Positions 33,420 through 46,179 of a stretch of DNA of 60,000 bases are shown piece by piece. Location: assembly GCA_015680685.1 (NCBI GenBank), contig MNCI01033639.1, positions 332,323-392,322 on the forward strand, read 5' to 3'. Made by a program: the position numbers and the translations under genes. A model generated the notes under the pieces. The model had not been told where the DNA came from. It saw only the letters and a program-made list of their open reading frames with translations, and searched no databases. This stretch comes from Gnetum montanum (Eukaryota > Streptophyta > Gnetopsida > Gnetales > Gnetaceae). How positions within the stretch are numbered: position 1 is the stretch's first letter; each line of letters begins with the position of its first letter.

Positions 33420-34060
33420 AGTTCTAGAAAGGTGTGGACCTCCCTCCTCTCTCTTACAACATCTTCAATCTTCTAGATGAGGCCTTTGTAGATAAAATAT
33501 GGTATTTTGACGGCACACTTACTCCTCATCATGGTCACAACCTTAGTCCCTCTAGTAGAGATGCTCAATGAACATTTAGTGGGCATAAAGTTATGAGTAA
33601 AATTTTTTTACATAGCATTCTAAATAAAGTAAGTTTAAACATCTTTGCCTTATCCTTTTCAATTTCAAAGGCTTCTAGCATGATTCTTGACTTGAGCTTG
33701 GGCTTAGTCTTTTTGGTCTATGGCCAAAAATTATTTATAGTTCATCTGGGAACCCTATAGCCTAAGACATTACCCATGTGGAAATAGGCATGACAACTCC
33801 ACCAATGAATGTCATGGCATCATTAGCAATGAGGTTTCAATAGAAGTTTTCTATCTCATATTGCTACCATGTGAAGGGTTTGATGATGTAATTATAGAAG
33901 CCCATCCACTGTAATAACTTCTTAAGCTCAAAAGGGTGAAGCTCAAGGAAGTGATGATAGTTCTTCTCCTTGTGAATAGATCACTAATAGATATTTTGAG
34001 CATCCACACCCTCTTAGATGTCATCCTTATCTTCATCATCCTCTTCTACTAGCGTCTTCG
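33420..34060 (-). pseudogene. Env-position ORF remnant of element H
   Basis: Minus-strand translation gives HFLELHPFELKKLLQWMGFY, NYIIKPFTW, YEIENFY, NDAMTFIGGVVMPISTWVMS and AIGFPDEL, with stops between. By eye it aligns with element E's ORF: SLEAIRDHLIESL, MYQFWHNKEEDI, TVNICGVTVDLSVQAISEVL. Both resemble plant retrotransposon ORFs downstream of pol. It precedes the LTR of element G on the minus strand and belongs to an older element whose gag and protease are at 37-43 kb. Confidence 0.6.
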
Positions 34061-37000
34061 ACACTTGTTTAGCTAATTACCACTATGCACATGCTTGGCT
34101 CAAGGATCAAGAATGTCATTGCCTATCTCTCAATCTACTTCTAGGTGGAGACCTTTCTATATCAAGGCCTAGAGGATCTAAGATAGGACCTATAGGTTCT
34201 AGATTGGGGGATTGAAGATCTTCTCCTTCTTCCTCCTCAAGAATTAGCCATTCACACAATGGTTCATAAATAAAGGCTTGAGATTATTCAACCTCATCTT
34301 GCCTTGGTCAACAAAAGTTAGATTGTAGTCACTCCAACATGAAGAATTATGAGATCTACTAAAAATAAAGTGATTATCCCTAGGCATGATACTACCATTC
34401 CAAAAAGTACACATGAGAATAATGATAAATACAATCCTTGGGAAGATACTTGAATAACATAATCATAACTACTAAATTATGATGTGCATGTGTAAGAATA
34501 AATGAGGTAAAAATATTTAAATAACTATCAAAAGTATTAAGTATGTATCAAAAGTTGTGTCTCTCCCACATGACTAAGTTACAAGACACCAAAATTGAAC
34601 CAATGTTAAAACACCAAGGTAGGAAAACCCAAGAAGGATGCATGAAAATTTTGACCAATCCATATGCAAGGTAAAAATTTTGATAGATTTTTTCCCATTT
34701 TTAGGGTACAAAGATAAAGGAGAAAATAAAAAGGCAAGGAAAAAAGAACAAGGTAGAGTTTGTTCCCCCTGCCCTCCTCCACCTTCCCCCCTCTTCCCTC
34801 CTTCCCCCTAGTTTATATAGGAACTTTTGGTGCCAAGGAGACATGTCAACAAAGTTTATCCCTACATTAATGCACCCTTGAAATAAAAGAAAATTATCAA
34901 AGTTTATCCCTCATGTCTCCTACTCACCTTGGACTACGACTAGAGCACCTTTTGAGAGCTATATCATGATAGAATCACCTAGAATTAACCTCACACAAGA
35001 CTTAGGAGGAGAAAACCAAGAAGAATATTTCAAGCTTACCTAAAACAACATCATGATTCATGGGAAAGAAGTTGATTGATCAATATGTATGTTCCAAAGG
35101 GTAGAAAAGAGGGGTTAGAATTGTAGGAGAAAGATTATAGCACTAAGAATAATAAAATATAGGCACAATAGATGTGGATCAAATGAGTTTAGCATGGTCA
35201 AACCTTGAAGCACAAATAGTTGATTCTTACACAAGTGGAAGACTAATCAAGTATCATATGCAAGGAAACTTGTACCATCATTGGAAGATTAGCTATAGAT
35301 GATTCACATATAATGCTTATGTACCAAGGGTCACAAGTGAGTCCTCCTTAAAGTAGGCTCTTGTCTTCACTATCCTTGTGAAACTTGTGGATTCTCAACA
35401 ACGAGTGAGACATTAGCATCAAATTCAAGTTTGTCCCCTTGGATGGCTAGATCTCATCTTCCATGTTGCTCAATCAACCTCTTGCCACACATAGCCCTGG
35501 ACAAGAATGGAGAAGAAGAGGTGGAGAATAAATAATGGATGAGAGAGAGAAAGGAAGAAAGTGCAACATCACCATATCCCCAACCAATCATTCAATTACC
35601 TCATGGAGAATGTAAGCATGTTCTACATTCCATGAGAGATCTGTTGGCGCAACCTTTCATACATAATAGACATCAACCTCCAAGTCTTCCTTTCAAGCAT
35701 TAGTTTACACCTTTTTGATCTAGTGTCATCTAGCCTTAATTAATCTATGGTCTAATCATTGATGTAAACTGAATCAAGGCAATGTTCCACCAAGCATTCA
35801 AAAGTCAAGATTATGATTTGGTTTTCCTTCATCCATGAAAAGATGCATGGAAAGCTCCCTAAATTTGAATTCACTATTATTCCTCCATTTATTCCCTTGG
35901 TTGAGCTAATAATTCCACATCCTAACAAGAAGCACAACACCTTGACCACTAAGAGAATGTGCTAGGTTCAAATTTTATTAGGGCATGGGTTAAGGACTTG
36001 ACCCATGGAATAAAGGAGTAGAAACTTGGGTGAAAGCAATAATTAATACCACCAAGCTTCACAAAGAAAGAGACATTTGGACCTTCATAACCATGGGTAG
36101 GAAAGAGTAACAAAGTTTCTTGGATTGCAACATTATAGAAAATTAAGTGATCTAAACAATGGGTTGAACATGAAAAGGTTGACATAGGCATAGGTTCAAC
36201 TACTTTAATGGAAGTAAGTATGAAATCAATTTGAATGGTAAGCATACCAATTTGCATAATCGATAAGCATGAAAGTACATTTTTCCTCTAATTACCTCTT
36301 TAATCATTTTCTTTTTTTATTTATTTCTTCTATTTTTTTCATAGAAAGATTGGACACATGGGAATGATGAAGAGTGTCAGATTACCATGTAGAGTCTTTG
36401 ACTTGCATGAACATGAGGATTCATCACCGATCACATGGTTTGCATAGGTTCATGAAATCATAAACCTCTTTTGACTAGGATGGCTAGGTAAGACACTAGA
36501 TGCACCTTGGTCCAATCACACTGATTAGACCCATCTAGTGATAACAAGAACCCTTGATGATATACACTTTTCATATCAATGACCAAGAACTCTTCTAGGA
36601 TTCTAGAGCTCACCCTAAGGTATGGACACACCACATATCCATGGTTCCAATAGTAGTAGCATTAACAACTTGTAGTGTGAGTCCATGATCCTCACTAAAT
36701 CTAAGCCTAATTCACTGGTGATGGATACAAGAAAAGTGGGTGCATAAATGATGTTGTGTGAGCATGATATTGATTAAAGCTCCACATTGGACCCATTTGA
36801 TACTCTCGCATCATGATCACATATGCAAATTACTTACCTTTAGCTGTTTGGATGAGCATTCATAAAGCTTTTGATAGGTTTTTCCACACACATAAATAAC
36901 AACACTCCAAAGAAAAAACATTTTGTGATTGAATATCTGTTAGGCTCACAAATGAAAAATGCTAACTAAACATATCCATTTTTATTAATTTCACAAATAG

Positions 37001-37240
37001 ATATAGTAGAAAAAAATAAAATTTTAATATGACATGAGGGATCTCTCCTTGATGACTAATCAATTTCTATCATCTAGAAAGTGTCTATGTATTAAGTTGA
37101 ATCTTAAGCATGCTCAAAGGTGAAAGATGTTCATTAGAATGCATAAGCTATTACCCAAAAGATGCTTTGTTTGGCTTATTTGAATAGTACATGTTCATGA
37201 TGCAATAAGACTAGGAAGGATCGTATGATATTCTCTTAAA
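34061..37240 (-). other. Gene-free stretch within element H
   Basis: No RT, RNase H or integrase motif could be found on either strand, although pol should lie here between protease (37.25 kb) and the env-position ORF (34.06 kb). A pyrimidine-rich run of C and T is at 34766-34812, next to a TATA-like TTTATATAGG on the plus strand. The rest is AT-rich without visible structure. Either pol was lost, as in element E, or it has been replaced by other decayed repeats. Confidence 0.4.
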
Positions 37241-37249
37241 ATTCATCCT

Positions 37250-37570
37250 TCTAGTTTCATCCTACTTGCAAATCTTAAGGTGAAGATCTTGAAAAACCAA
37301 CCTAGCATTAGTAGTGCTTAACCAAGCCCTTCCCATGATAATAGGAAGCTCCTCTTCCACCTAATCTTCTAATCTAAGCACCAAGAAATTAGTGAGATAT
37401 GACCAACCTGTAACAAAGATTGTTATATTGTTTACCTATCCCATAGGACGTATGTATGATTGATCGGCTAGCTCAAGTCAAATGTTAGTATGCTTCAGAG
37501 AAGAAAGCCACCAATCAAGGTACTATTCGAGTAAAATAAGATTGACTCTATAACCATAGTCACAGAGAGC
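37250..37570 (-). pseudogene. Aspartic protease of element H
   Basis: Minus-strand text GYRVNLILLE, WWLSSLKHTNI, LELADQSYIRPMG and LPIIMGRAWLSTTNARLVFQ follows the layout of Athila-type proteases, where a DSG active site leads to an ILGRPFL motif. The DSG triplet itself is lost (GYR at that place). It is closely similar to the protease of element G. Confidence 0.7.
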
Positions 37571-38033
37571 TAGGCAATGGCCCTTTTCAACCATGGGACT
37601 ACTAGGATCTAATCACTTTTCAAGAATCCATTGCTCTTCAACTACCTCTACTACTACTATAGGCACAAAAATGACAACATCATCATTATCTGGTGCCATT
37701 GTGCTATCCCCACTAGACATAGCAAAGGAACCATCCTTAGAGTAGATAACTCTATTAGATTATAATTAGGGATGTTCCTTGAGACCTCATAAGTATGGGC
37801 TTCTTGAATGTCTTTCCTTTCCACAAGGTGGAGAGGAGGATATAGATCCAATACTATGATTCTAACATCTGTGTTTATGGTAAAATTTCCTACCATAGGA
37901 CCTCAAACTTCTCTTTACAACTAAATCAATAGATGTTCAGTAATATTACCTAAATGTGTGAATAGAAGTAGGATCAATACCATAGACAATATTACATAAC
38001 TTGGAATACCTTGGTTGTCATTGACTAGGTATT

Positions 38034-41000
38034 GTTAAAACCTAGAAATTTGCATAAATTTAATTATTTAATTTAATGCATATCATTAATTCTTTAATAT
38101 CATCAAATGTGTTATTGTTATTGTTGTTAATTTTTTACATAGGTGAATACAATTTGCTTGCTAGGGTATTTCATTAAAGTTTTATATCCTTTGTTTCACT
38201 ACTATTGAAGCTTAGTCATAGATCTACTTTATATTTTATAATTAAATGTTGAAATCTAATTACCTCAAGATTTTTTTCTTTTTATCAGTTATTATGCCTT
38301 TCAGTTATGCATATTTTATTCTTTATGCATATTCAGTTATGTATATTCAATCTTTATTATGCACATTTTTGCTTTATTATGCACATCTAGTTATGCATCT
38401 TTTATGTTTATTATACATGTGTGATTCTATAATACTCTATTCATAGAGCAATTTTGGATCCTGACCCAACCCAAAACATATCCCTTGTTATCTTTTGTCC
38501 TTAAACTAAGATTTGGAGTTCATTTTTAATTATAATTAAATATTAAAAATTATGTTTATTAAAAAAGTACTTTAGGATGATATTCTACCTAGAATTTGAC
38601 CTTACCAATATGTCTAGAATGTTTGAAAATGTAGTTTTTGACCCTTTGTTCACTAGAATTAGAGTTATGGTTCTTGAGATATCACACTTTCTAGTTTGCT
38701 ATAATGTTGTAAAAGTTTTGGCATTTGAATTGAATGTCCATGATAAATAATACCTAGATCAGATTTTAGTATATGATTAGGTATAACACTTGATAAGGAT
38801 TCTTTAGGTTTAAATGGAATTTTATTTGGAGTCTTGGTATGTATGTTATGAGAGGCAAAACATTAAGGGTGTTACTCAAGAGAGAAAAATAAGAAAAAGA
38901 ACTTATGAAAAATAATTTTTTTAAAAAAAATTAAAAATAAAAATCAAATTTCATTTTAAGTTTACATTACACGCACGTTCACTTGAAAAAGCGTATTTTC
39001 TTTTTTAAAAAATATAAAATATAGAATCAAAATTAAAAAGAATAAAGGTGGTTTCACCTCATGTGAGGAAAAAAGGGTGTAAATATTATACACAGTGTAT
39101 ATATTAGATGCATTATACATAGCATATAACATACACTATATGTAAATTATGCATATTATTTTTCCATTGCGTTACATTGATTTCTCTGTCATTTGAGAAT
39201 TTTCTATCTAAAAAATAGAAACCCTGTCTCATGTTGTTTCTTCATTTTAAACCTAAATTTGACATAGTTTCTTCTATTTGAAGCTTGTTTCTTTTGTTTC
39301 TAAACACATACCAAGCCCAAGTATGATGTTGCATGTGATTCTTCTATTCATAAATAGATTATGGCCTTCGATATGTCTTGTTCCAAATCAAGATGGGTTT
39401 CTAGAATGATAGTTCAAAGCAAAGTAAAAGGCTAATTTTGGACATCTTGGCATGTAAGAAAGATTATTTTTGTTTCCTTTTTATATAATTATCCTATTTT
39501 TTTGTGAATCTAGTAAGAAAGATTATTGTACTTTTCTTGTTAGGTAGCTAGCTACCTATTTTGCTATGGATTTCATGCACTTTCCTTTAAGTTTCTGGGG
39601 TTTTCATTGCATTTCTATGATTTTAATTATTATGTTGAGATCCCAACGAATTTTCATCATTTGGGGCTTGTTTTATATGAAAACTGATATTTTAATCCTT
39701 GTCCATACCATATTCTATCTTTTGAAATTGTTGGAATTTTGCCCAATTTTTTCTCAATTAATTTATGGTTATTTTGGATCACCTTAGGAAATAAACATGA
39801 TTTTGTAAGAATTTTAGGGAATTTTCTCTATTACAAATTTTTTGGCCATTTTGGAAAAATTTCAATTTTTTCAAATAAAATAATAGTAATTGTTTAACCA
39901 TTTATGCTTAATTAGTAATATGAGCTGTGAATATTTTGGATGCCCCCATCTACATCCAGTAGTGGAGTGTTCCTTAGTGGGACCCATCCCATAGGAACAA
40001 AGGTTATTGGATGGATTTCCTACCCTAGATTTTGATTCGTAAGGTAATGCGAGGCTATGGATTTAACTGATATCATGCCACTACGTAATTAAGTCTAGTG
40101 GAGTTGTAGTGAGGCATAGTTAAGACTAACCCATCCGATGATACATGTGCCTCAACCGTTAAGGATGTTAGTAGTAAGACTATTGCAAAGACCCACCCAT
40201 GAGTGAGTTATTTTGGGTCATAAAGATAATCCAATGATGGTAGTGAGGTTACTCTAAGACTTATCAATGAGTCCCTTTAGTAGTGAGAATAACTAAAACC
40301 TAGGCTTCAAAGATGTCTGGTTAAAATATACATTCTTTGGATTTTGCTAAAAAAATTATGATGTTTTTGAACATTAAAATAATTTAAAGGATAATCTAAT
40401 GATGGTAGTGAGGTTATTCCAAGATCTAATGGTTCCTGTTGGTAGTGAGGATAACTAAGACCTATCCTTTAGATATTCCTAGATAAAATATACATTCTTT
40501 GAATATTTTTGGATTTCTTTCAAATATTTGAAAAATTTGTGGCATTACTGGGCCTTGAAACATTTTGAATATTTTATTGGAAACCTTTACCTAGTTCATA
40601 TCCTATGACTTTTAGCCCTGAACCTTTATGCTCTATGAAGAGGGAAATATAATAACCTTTCTTACTTGAGGGGTTCTAGCCCATCCTGCATTTTGATGCA
40701 AAGTGTCAAGAGTAACCATGGAAACACTAGAAGAGGGATATAGGACAAAAGGTGGATCAATTCTGTACAAGATGAACCTTCTAAACTTGAAAAATAATTT
40801 ACATATATTTTGTATTTTGTAAAATAGAAGCCTTGTACACATTTTAGATACTGTAGTCATGTACCTATTTATGTGAATAAATAAAAAAGTATGATGGATA
40901 TGAAATTATCATCTGTGCCATTTGGATTATGAAATTGCAAGGATCATTTTTTATTTCAATATGTACTATATGTTTAGAAACTTTTCATATTATTTACTTT

Positions 41001-41480
41001 ATATTAATATTTTATTTAAATAATATTTTTAATTTTATTAATTAATTTTACAAACTTTAATTGTATATATCTTTACTTCTAAATGTCTGATTGAGGTGAA
41101 AGAAGGGTCATTAGGATCATTATTTTATATACTATTTTATGATAAAATCAATAAATTTTTTTTAATATTTTCATTTTTGTGGTTGCACAAATCTCTAATT
41201 TTTGTTAAATAAATTTTATTTAATTATATATATGAGAATATGAAATTTTACTATGTTGTACTATTCTACTATGTTGATGTTCTTAATTAATAATTTTTTT
41301 ATCTATATAGTTTCGTTTTGAGTTAGTAAATCAAGGTTAAATCTAGATCCTTGAGGTTTCATAGCATCTCTATTAGTTATTTATAGGATATTTTATAGAT
41401 AATTAATAAGGTTATTACCGGTCTTCCACATTGCATGAGACTAGTAAGTAGCAGTTGTTGTTGTTAGTACTATTAGGAAG
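38034..41480 (+). repeat. LTR-like AT-rich insertion splitting element H
   Basis: It begins TGTTAAAACCTAG, a start typical of some gypsy LTRs, and separates the gag (42-43 kb) from the protease (37.5 kb) of element H. No coding domain is seen. It contains a 165-bp tandem duplication (40225-40520) and a polyadenylation-type AATAAATAAAAAA near 40877. The right end is uncertain, and it could be a solo LTR or several merged insertions. Confidence 0.4.
40225..40520. repeat. 165-bp tandem duplication
   Basis: The unit beginning GATAATCCAATGATGGTAG at 40225 repeats at 40390. It continues through TAGTGAG, ATAACTAA and AAATATACATTCTTTG. The second copy is incomplete. Shorter related words (TAGTGAGG, AAGAC) occur just upstream, so the region was repeat-prone before. 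Confidence 0.75.
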
Positions 41481-42199
41481 CTTGCCTAGTAGCATTATTG
41501 AAAATAGGTTAGTATTGCTAAGATATCATCATTAGAGTTTGATAGGTGCATGCTTGTGCACCATAGAGATAAGGAATAGGTGGAGGCACCATCTCTTTTT
41601 GCATTCAAGTAGAAAGACTTCATGGAGGAGCACCCCAAGGATTTGAAGTTTACCATTATTGGTACTATTGCATGGGCTGTCAATAAGCACCACTTGGATA
41701 GTATGCATGACTAGTGTACGGAGTCCTTCTTGTTTGTCTCTTGACAAATTTGGGATTCAAAGGTACCCACAAATTGTGCCATCTTACCAATCATGTAAGC
41801 CATGATTAGGTAGCATTGAGAATCATGAGGGTATATGCAATACTCATAGAAAGCCTCATCATTTAAGGAGGATGTGAAGGTCTCATTTGAATCTTCTTGA
41901 ATGCTTTTGGAGTAAGAGGGCTTTCCTTTACCCTTACCAGATATCTTTTTCTTTATTCATCTGGTACAATTTTCTTGGTTACAACTTCAACCACCTTACC
42001 CTTAATGTCCTTGAAAATTCTGATCATCTTCTCATCCATTGTGTTCTAGACTCGATTCACATGGTGGACTAATTTCATTAAGGTTTTATTTGTTCTTACT
42101 TAATCTTGCACAAGATTCTTAATTACAATAGGAGGTATGGTAATATCTTCAATATTTTTACCTTTCCCCCTACCTAATGGACTATAATTATGCTCCTTG

Positions 42200-43080
42200 G
42201 TTGATTGCCACTTTTACTATTCTTCTTCCATGCTAGCGATGATGTTCAAAAGTGCTTTGATTTAAGCCACAAACTTTTTAAGTACTTGTCCCATTGCATA
42301 CATACCCATGCACTCTCTCATTTCCTATATTAGCTTTTCAACAATGTGCATAAACTACTCTCATTAACTAAAATCATGATTTGGACAATAGTGGGCAGTT
42401 TTCATGTACCTCTCCATGGCAATGTCAATAGGATCATAGGCTCCTTATCTTTATCTAGCCATCTCCTTTCATATGTTTGAGATCCAAACATAGGTCTAAA
42501 ATTTTGTATAGAATATATTGACCATATCTTCCCATCTTTATACTAGGTTTTTGCATGCTCAGTGAAGGTGCAAGGAAATAACTATAACTTCTACCAAGCA
42601 CTTATGATCCCTTAAAGATAAAAGGTATTATCAAAGGGTTACACATGAAACTAGGAATCATCACCAGTATATCCTCTATATGTTGGAACATCAACCATGT
42701 TTATTTGTTTGATCCAACTATTGCAAACATGCCTTCTTAGAATATATACAACTTTAATCAACTCATGATAATCATCCTAGCTGAACAAAGGAGAATTATC
42801 ATTGCCATTGGTAGGTCCAAAAAAAATGCAAGTGCTAGAATCTATAAAGGAGATCATCATGTTGAGCTGATGTGTTGGAACCTAGAAAGGGTCTTGATGG
42901 TAGAATAGCCTTTCTTCTTTCTCATTTGCTTTAGGTTTCCACTCCTTATCTGAATGATTAGATGAAAAGTTATGACTAACCTCTTCCTTTGACACTTGAT
43001 CTTGAAGATCATACATATACATAGGCTCATAATCATCAAGCATGGATTCATGAGCCTCATATGCTTTTCATTCATCCTCT
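42200..43080 (-). pseudogene. Gag of element H
   Basis: The minus-strand capsid reads INMVDVPTYRGYTGDDS near 42690, LFPCTFTEHAKTWY near 42570 and YDPIDIAMERYMKTAHYCPN near 42400. MRECMGMYAMGQVLKKFV follows near 42290. This is the gag plan of elements A and E, but more diverged. The acidic N-terminus (YEPMYMYDLQDQ) is open at 42857-43075. Many stops are present. Confidence 0.7.
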
Positions 43081-43405
43081 AGCCTCATATTGATCAAGGC
43101 ATCAATGAGATCATTCAATGTAGCAACAATTGGATCTCATGTGAACCAATCATGAGAATCTCTTCAGCTTTCCTACTTATCTTAATGATAAGTAAATACA
43201 ACTAATGAAAGGATCTTATCCTTTGAATTTTTGAAAGTAATGAAAGCCCTTCATCTTTTTGGTGTTTCATCAAAGAGCTCTTAACATTATCTTCCATTTC
43301 ATTTGCATTCATGATAAACCTATACATAGAGAACTAAAATACATACTAGATTAAATAAAAGTTAAAAAAAATGTACAAGTATTTCTAGATAATTCATGAA
43401 CATCC

Positions 43406-43423
43406 TCCCTACCAATGGAACTA
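43406..43423 (-). promoter_or_regulatory. Very degenerate tRNA-Asp primer-binding site (element H)
   Basis: Minus-strand TAGTTCCATTGGTAGGGA, about 11 of 18 matches to the tRNA-Asp site, placed one base before a TGATAGG LTR end. It is supported mainly by position relative to gag. Confidence 0.45.
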
Positions 43424-43424
43424 A

Positions 43425-44300
43425 TGATAGGGGTCCCACCAATATTGGACCAAAAGGATATATCATATAAATCACAATGTGAGCTGATCATAAGCTTCAA
43501 GAATGATGTTGAGTGGATTGCCAAGAATACTTTTATATATTATTGTATTAAAAACTATAAAAATATTATAATACATATGGTACAAATAAAAACCTATGTT
43601 ACCACAATGTAGGTTAATAAAATATTTATAATTTTATATTTACAAGAACAAAATAGAATAAACACATACAGTCATCGCAATCCTACTTGGGGACAGGGGT
43701 AATGCTATAACATACACACACGTATTGTAATTCATTAAGGGAACAAGTAAAACATCATACATAAGTACATACTTTTTGCAATCCCTCAAGGATATAGGTG
43801 CAACACTACATATGAATGTAATTAAAGATGGCTCTTAGTTATAACCTTGATGCCCTAACATGATTTCCTATAGTTGTAACCTCCTTGGATAAGCTCAAAT
43901 CATTGCAGCTTATGAAAGTGAGAAAGGAATAAATATTTTTATGGTTTTTAGTGTTTCATAATGTTTTTATGATTTTAATATTTAAGATATAAATAATGCA
44001 ATAGCGAGCAAAAACCATAAGCTTTATTGACTACACAAACACTATACTCTACATCAATTAAATGGTTCTAGGATACATAAGCATGGTAGCACTTTGACAG
44101 AGTATAGTCATACTTGTGAAAGTGATGACTAAAAACACACACAAATAGGGAACAAATCACTTAGTCAAGGGAGAAAGATCTCTTCACACAAAATTAGATG
44201 TCAAAATTCCAAAAGAAATGTTTGAAACGTGGTTCATTTTTTATGGAGATCATCCCAAGTATTTGTAGTTTTCACAACTTAATGGCAGGGGATTCACTAG
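43425..44300 (-). repeat. Probable 5' LTR of element H, far end unknown
   Basis: The low end TGATAGGGGTCCC follows the PBS as in elements A and G. Internal text is too diverged to place TATA or U3 with confidence, and the upper boundary could lie anywhere between 44.2 and 46.1 kb. Confidence 0.45.
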
Positions 44301-44749
44301 TGTCCAACCTTAACGAGGGCCTATTAACATAGCCTGGAAAACCTAAAATATATCTAAGATGGCCAAAGAGGCAAACTTCCCAATCTAGGGCATCAAGAAG
44401 GATGAGTTAGCACCCCTATGCTAACATAGATGATTAACTAATGCATGGAAGCTAGTATGTTTCTAATATCATGCTCTAACCTTGTTTTCCTGGATGAAAG
44501 TTGAGAGGCCTAGGAACAAGCCGAAACCATCCAATAATGTTCGAACAAAGCTAAAAACTTCCTAATAAAACCAAAACATACTCCAAATCTATAAGTAGAA
44601 ACAAAAAGACAAGGATGCTGAAACACCACTAATTTTGGCCTAGCACTTTTAGACAAGAATCAAGCTAAGTCATGCTGCTGCTCAATATGAGTACAGTGTG
44701 AACAAACTTGGAGGCCTCCGAAACAGCCCCTGATGGCCCATGATTCAAT

Positions 44750-45125
44750 AGGCAAGGTCCCCCTAGGGCCCATAGGCGACTACACCAACTTCCAGCATCT
44801 AAAATAAAAAGTTTCAGGTTCAAAATGTTTGGTTTTGGCCAAGTACACTTTGGTTACTTTTTTAGACATTGCATAGCGTAAGGATCAGCGTCACCAACTT
44901 TTGGAGCCCCGAAATTGAGTCAAAACAGGCCAAAATCGAGCACAAGGACCCTCCATGACCTTCACCAACGTCCCCAATAGCTCCCAGCCTTTAGAAAAGC
45001 AAGATTTTGGCCTCAAATGTGCCATTTTGACTTGGTGACACTGGGGTTACTTTTTCAGACGCTGCACGACGTAAGGATCAACGTCACCAACTTTTAGAGC
45101 CCCAAAACTAAGCCAAAATAACTTG
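44750..45125. repeat. 193-bp tandem duplication
   Basis: The phrase GTAAGGATCARCGTCACCAA recurs at 44878 and 45071, followed by CTTTTRGAGCCCCRAAA. It is preceded in both copies by a run reading TTTGG..AAGT/GGTGACAC..TGGTTAC. Two partly conserved copies suggest a short satellite-like array, perhaps longer in the genome. Confidence 0.75.
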
Positions 45126-45137
45126 ATTTCAAGGGTG

Positions 45138-45138
45138 N
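45138..45138. other. Single ambiguous base
   Basis: A lone N directly after the tandem copies, like the one at 6624. It may mark a contig join, so sequence continuity here should not be trusted. Confidence 0.85.
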
Positions 45139-45369
45139 CTCTTGTTGTACATTTCATTATAAATCCCCATTTGTGGGCATGTCAAGCCCTTATGGTCTAA
45201 ATTAAATGTACTTTCATGGGCTTGAATAACCCATAAATTGTAAAATGCAATGTACCTAGTCAAGAATGTAGCTTGCCAACACACATCCAACTCGTGCATA
45301 ACTATCCAACACAAATACATTGAACCTGGTCAAAGAATGCAAGTATCCAACACACATCCAACTCATGCC

Positions 45370-46100
45370 AACTATCCATGGGACACATGTCGCTAGATCT
45401 GCTTTCCTCTCATCTCATAGCCGTTGATTCCATTCTTGGATTTTGTGTCAGAGACCAGCCCAACCTTATAAATACCCTATCAATTCACATAAACTGGGAG
45501 GCAAAAAAAATTGGGAGGCAAAAATTGGAGAGATTGGCAATTCTGAGAGAGGATAGAACCTGCAATCCTTGGGCGCTCGGCACACATGACTGTTGGCATC
45601 TAAGCATTTCTCACATTCATCACATCACATCATCACATTATAGCGTCATATCATCCTGGGGCTAGGCGTTTGACTTGCCATCCACACGTGTGCAACTACG
45701 CTTTGACCGATGCACATTTTTTTAAAAAAATAATACAATGCAGTTTTATTATTGCCTTCCATTTACATTATTTACTTCAGTTTATACTTTATTTACAATA
45801 TAGCTCTATTTACACTTCATTTATAATTCAATATGCTCTGTTTACATTTCGTATCGCTGTTTGCATTCCGTTGACACCGTTTACGATAACCCCAGCGCTA
45901 GCGGTAGCTTACGCTCGGGGAAGTACTTGGTTGATTTATGTGTAGACCATCCAAGGCACTCTGCCTTCGTTTACTTTTCCAGCTTGCCCTCGGGCGAAAG
46001 TAGGGTTAGTTGTGGTTGTTCGACGATCTCTTGGTGTCTGTTCCCCTTTCAACCTTACATCGACGATTTAGATCAGTACAGATGCATACCTAGAAGATAG
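45370..46100 (+). promoter_or_regulatory. CpG-rich promoter/LTR-like segment
   Basis: A TATA box (TATAAATA) lies at about 45467 in the context AACCTTATAAATACCC. Downstream is GAGA/GGAGGC-rich leader DNA and a run of TTTAC-containing words (45760-45870). A stretch unusually rich in CG dinucleotides follows (45880-46070, with AGCGCTAGCGG and CTCGGGCGAAAG). The overlapping ORFs have no recognisable domain. Position next to broken gypsy sequence and the leader-like structure suggest a solo or truncated LTR in plus orientation. A gene promoter cannot be excluded. Confidence 0.4.
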
Positions 46101-46179
46101 AAACCTCAATCATATACATGAAAACCATAAATACTAGGTGCATGAGACACATCTCAAACCCATGGCCTACAATGAACTT

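Noticed and set aside
38034-41480. ORFs at 38246-38446, 39566-39787 and 40633-40860 as genes
   Set aside because: They are Leu/Ile/Phe-rich or Ser-rich frames from AT-rich DNA with no domain; chance frames are expected there.
45378-46100. Three overlapping ORFs (95, 91 and 79 codons) as a host gene
   Set aside because: No domain or consistent frame; they follow a TATA box within leader-like DNA and shift frame repeatedly. Kept only as a promoter/LTR-like segment.
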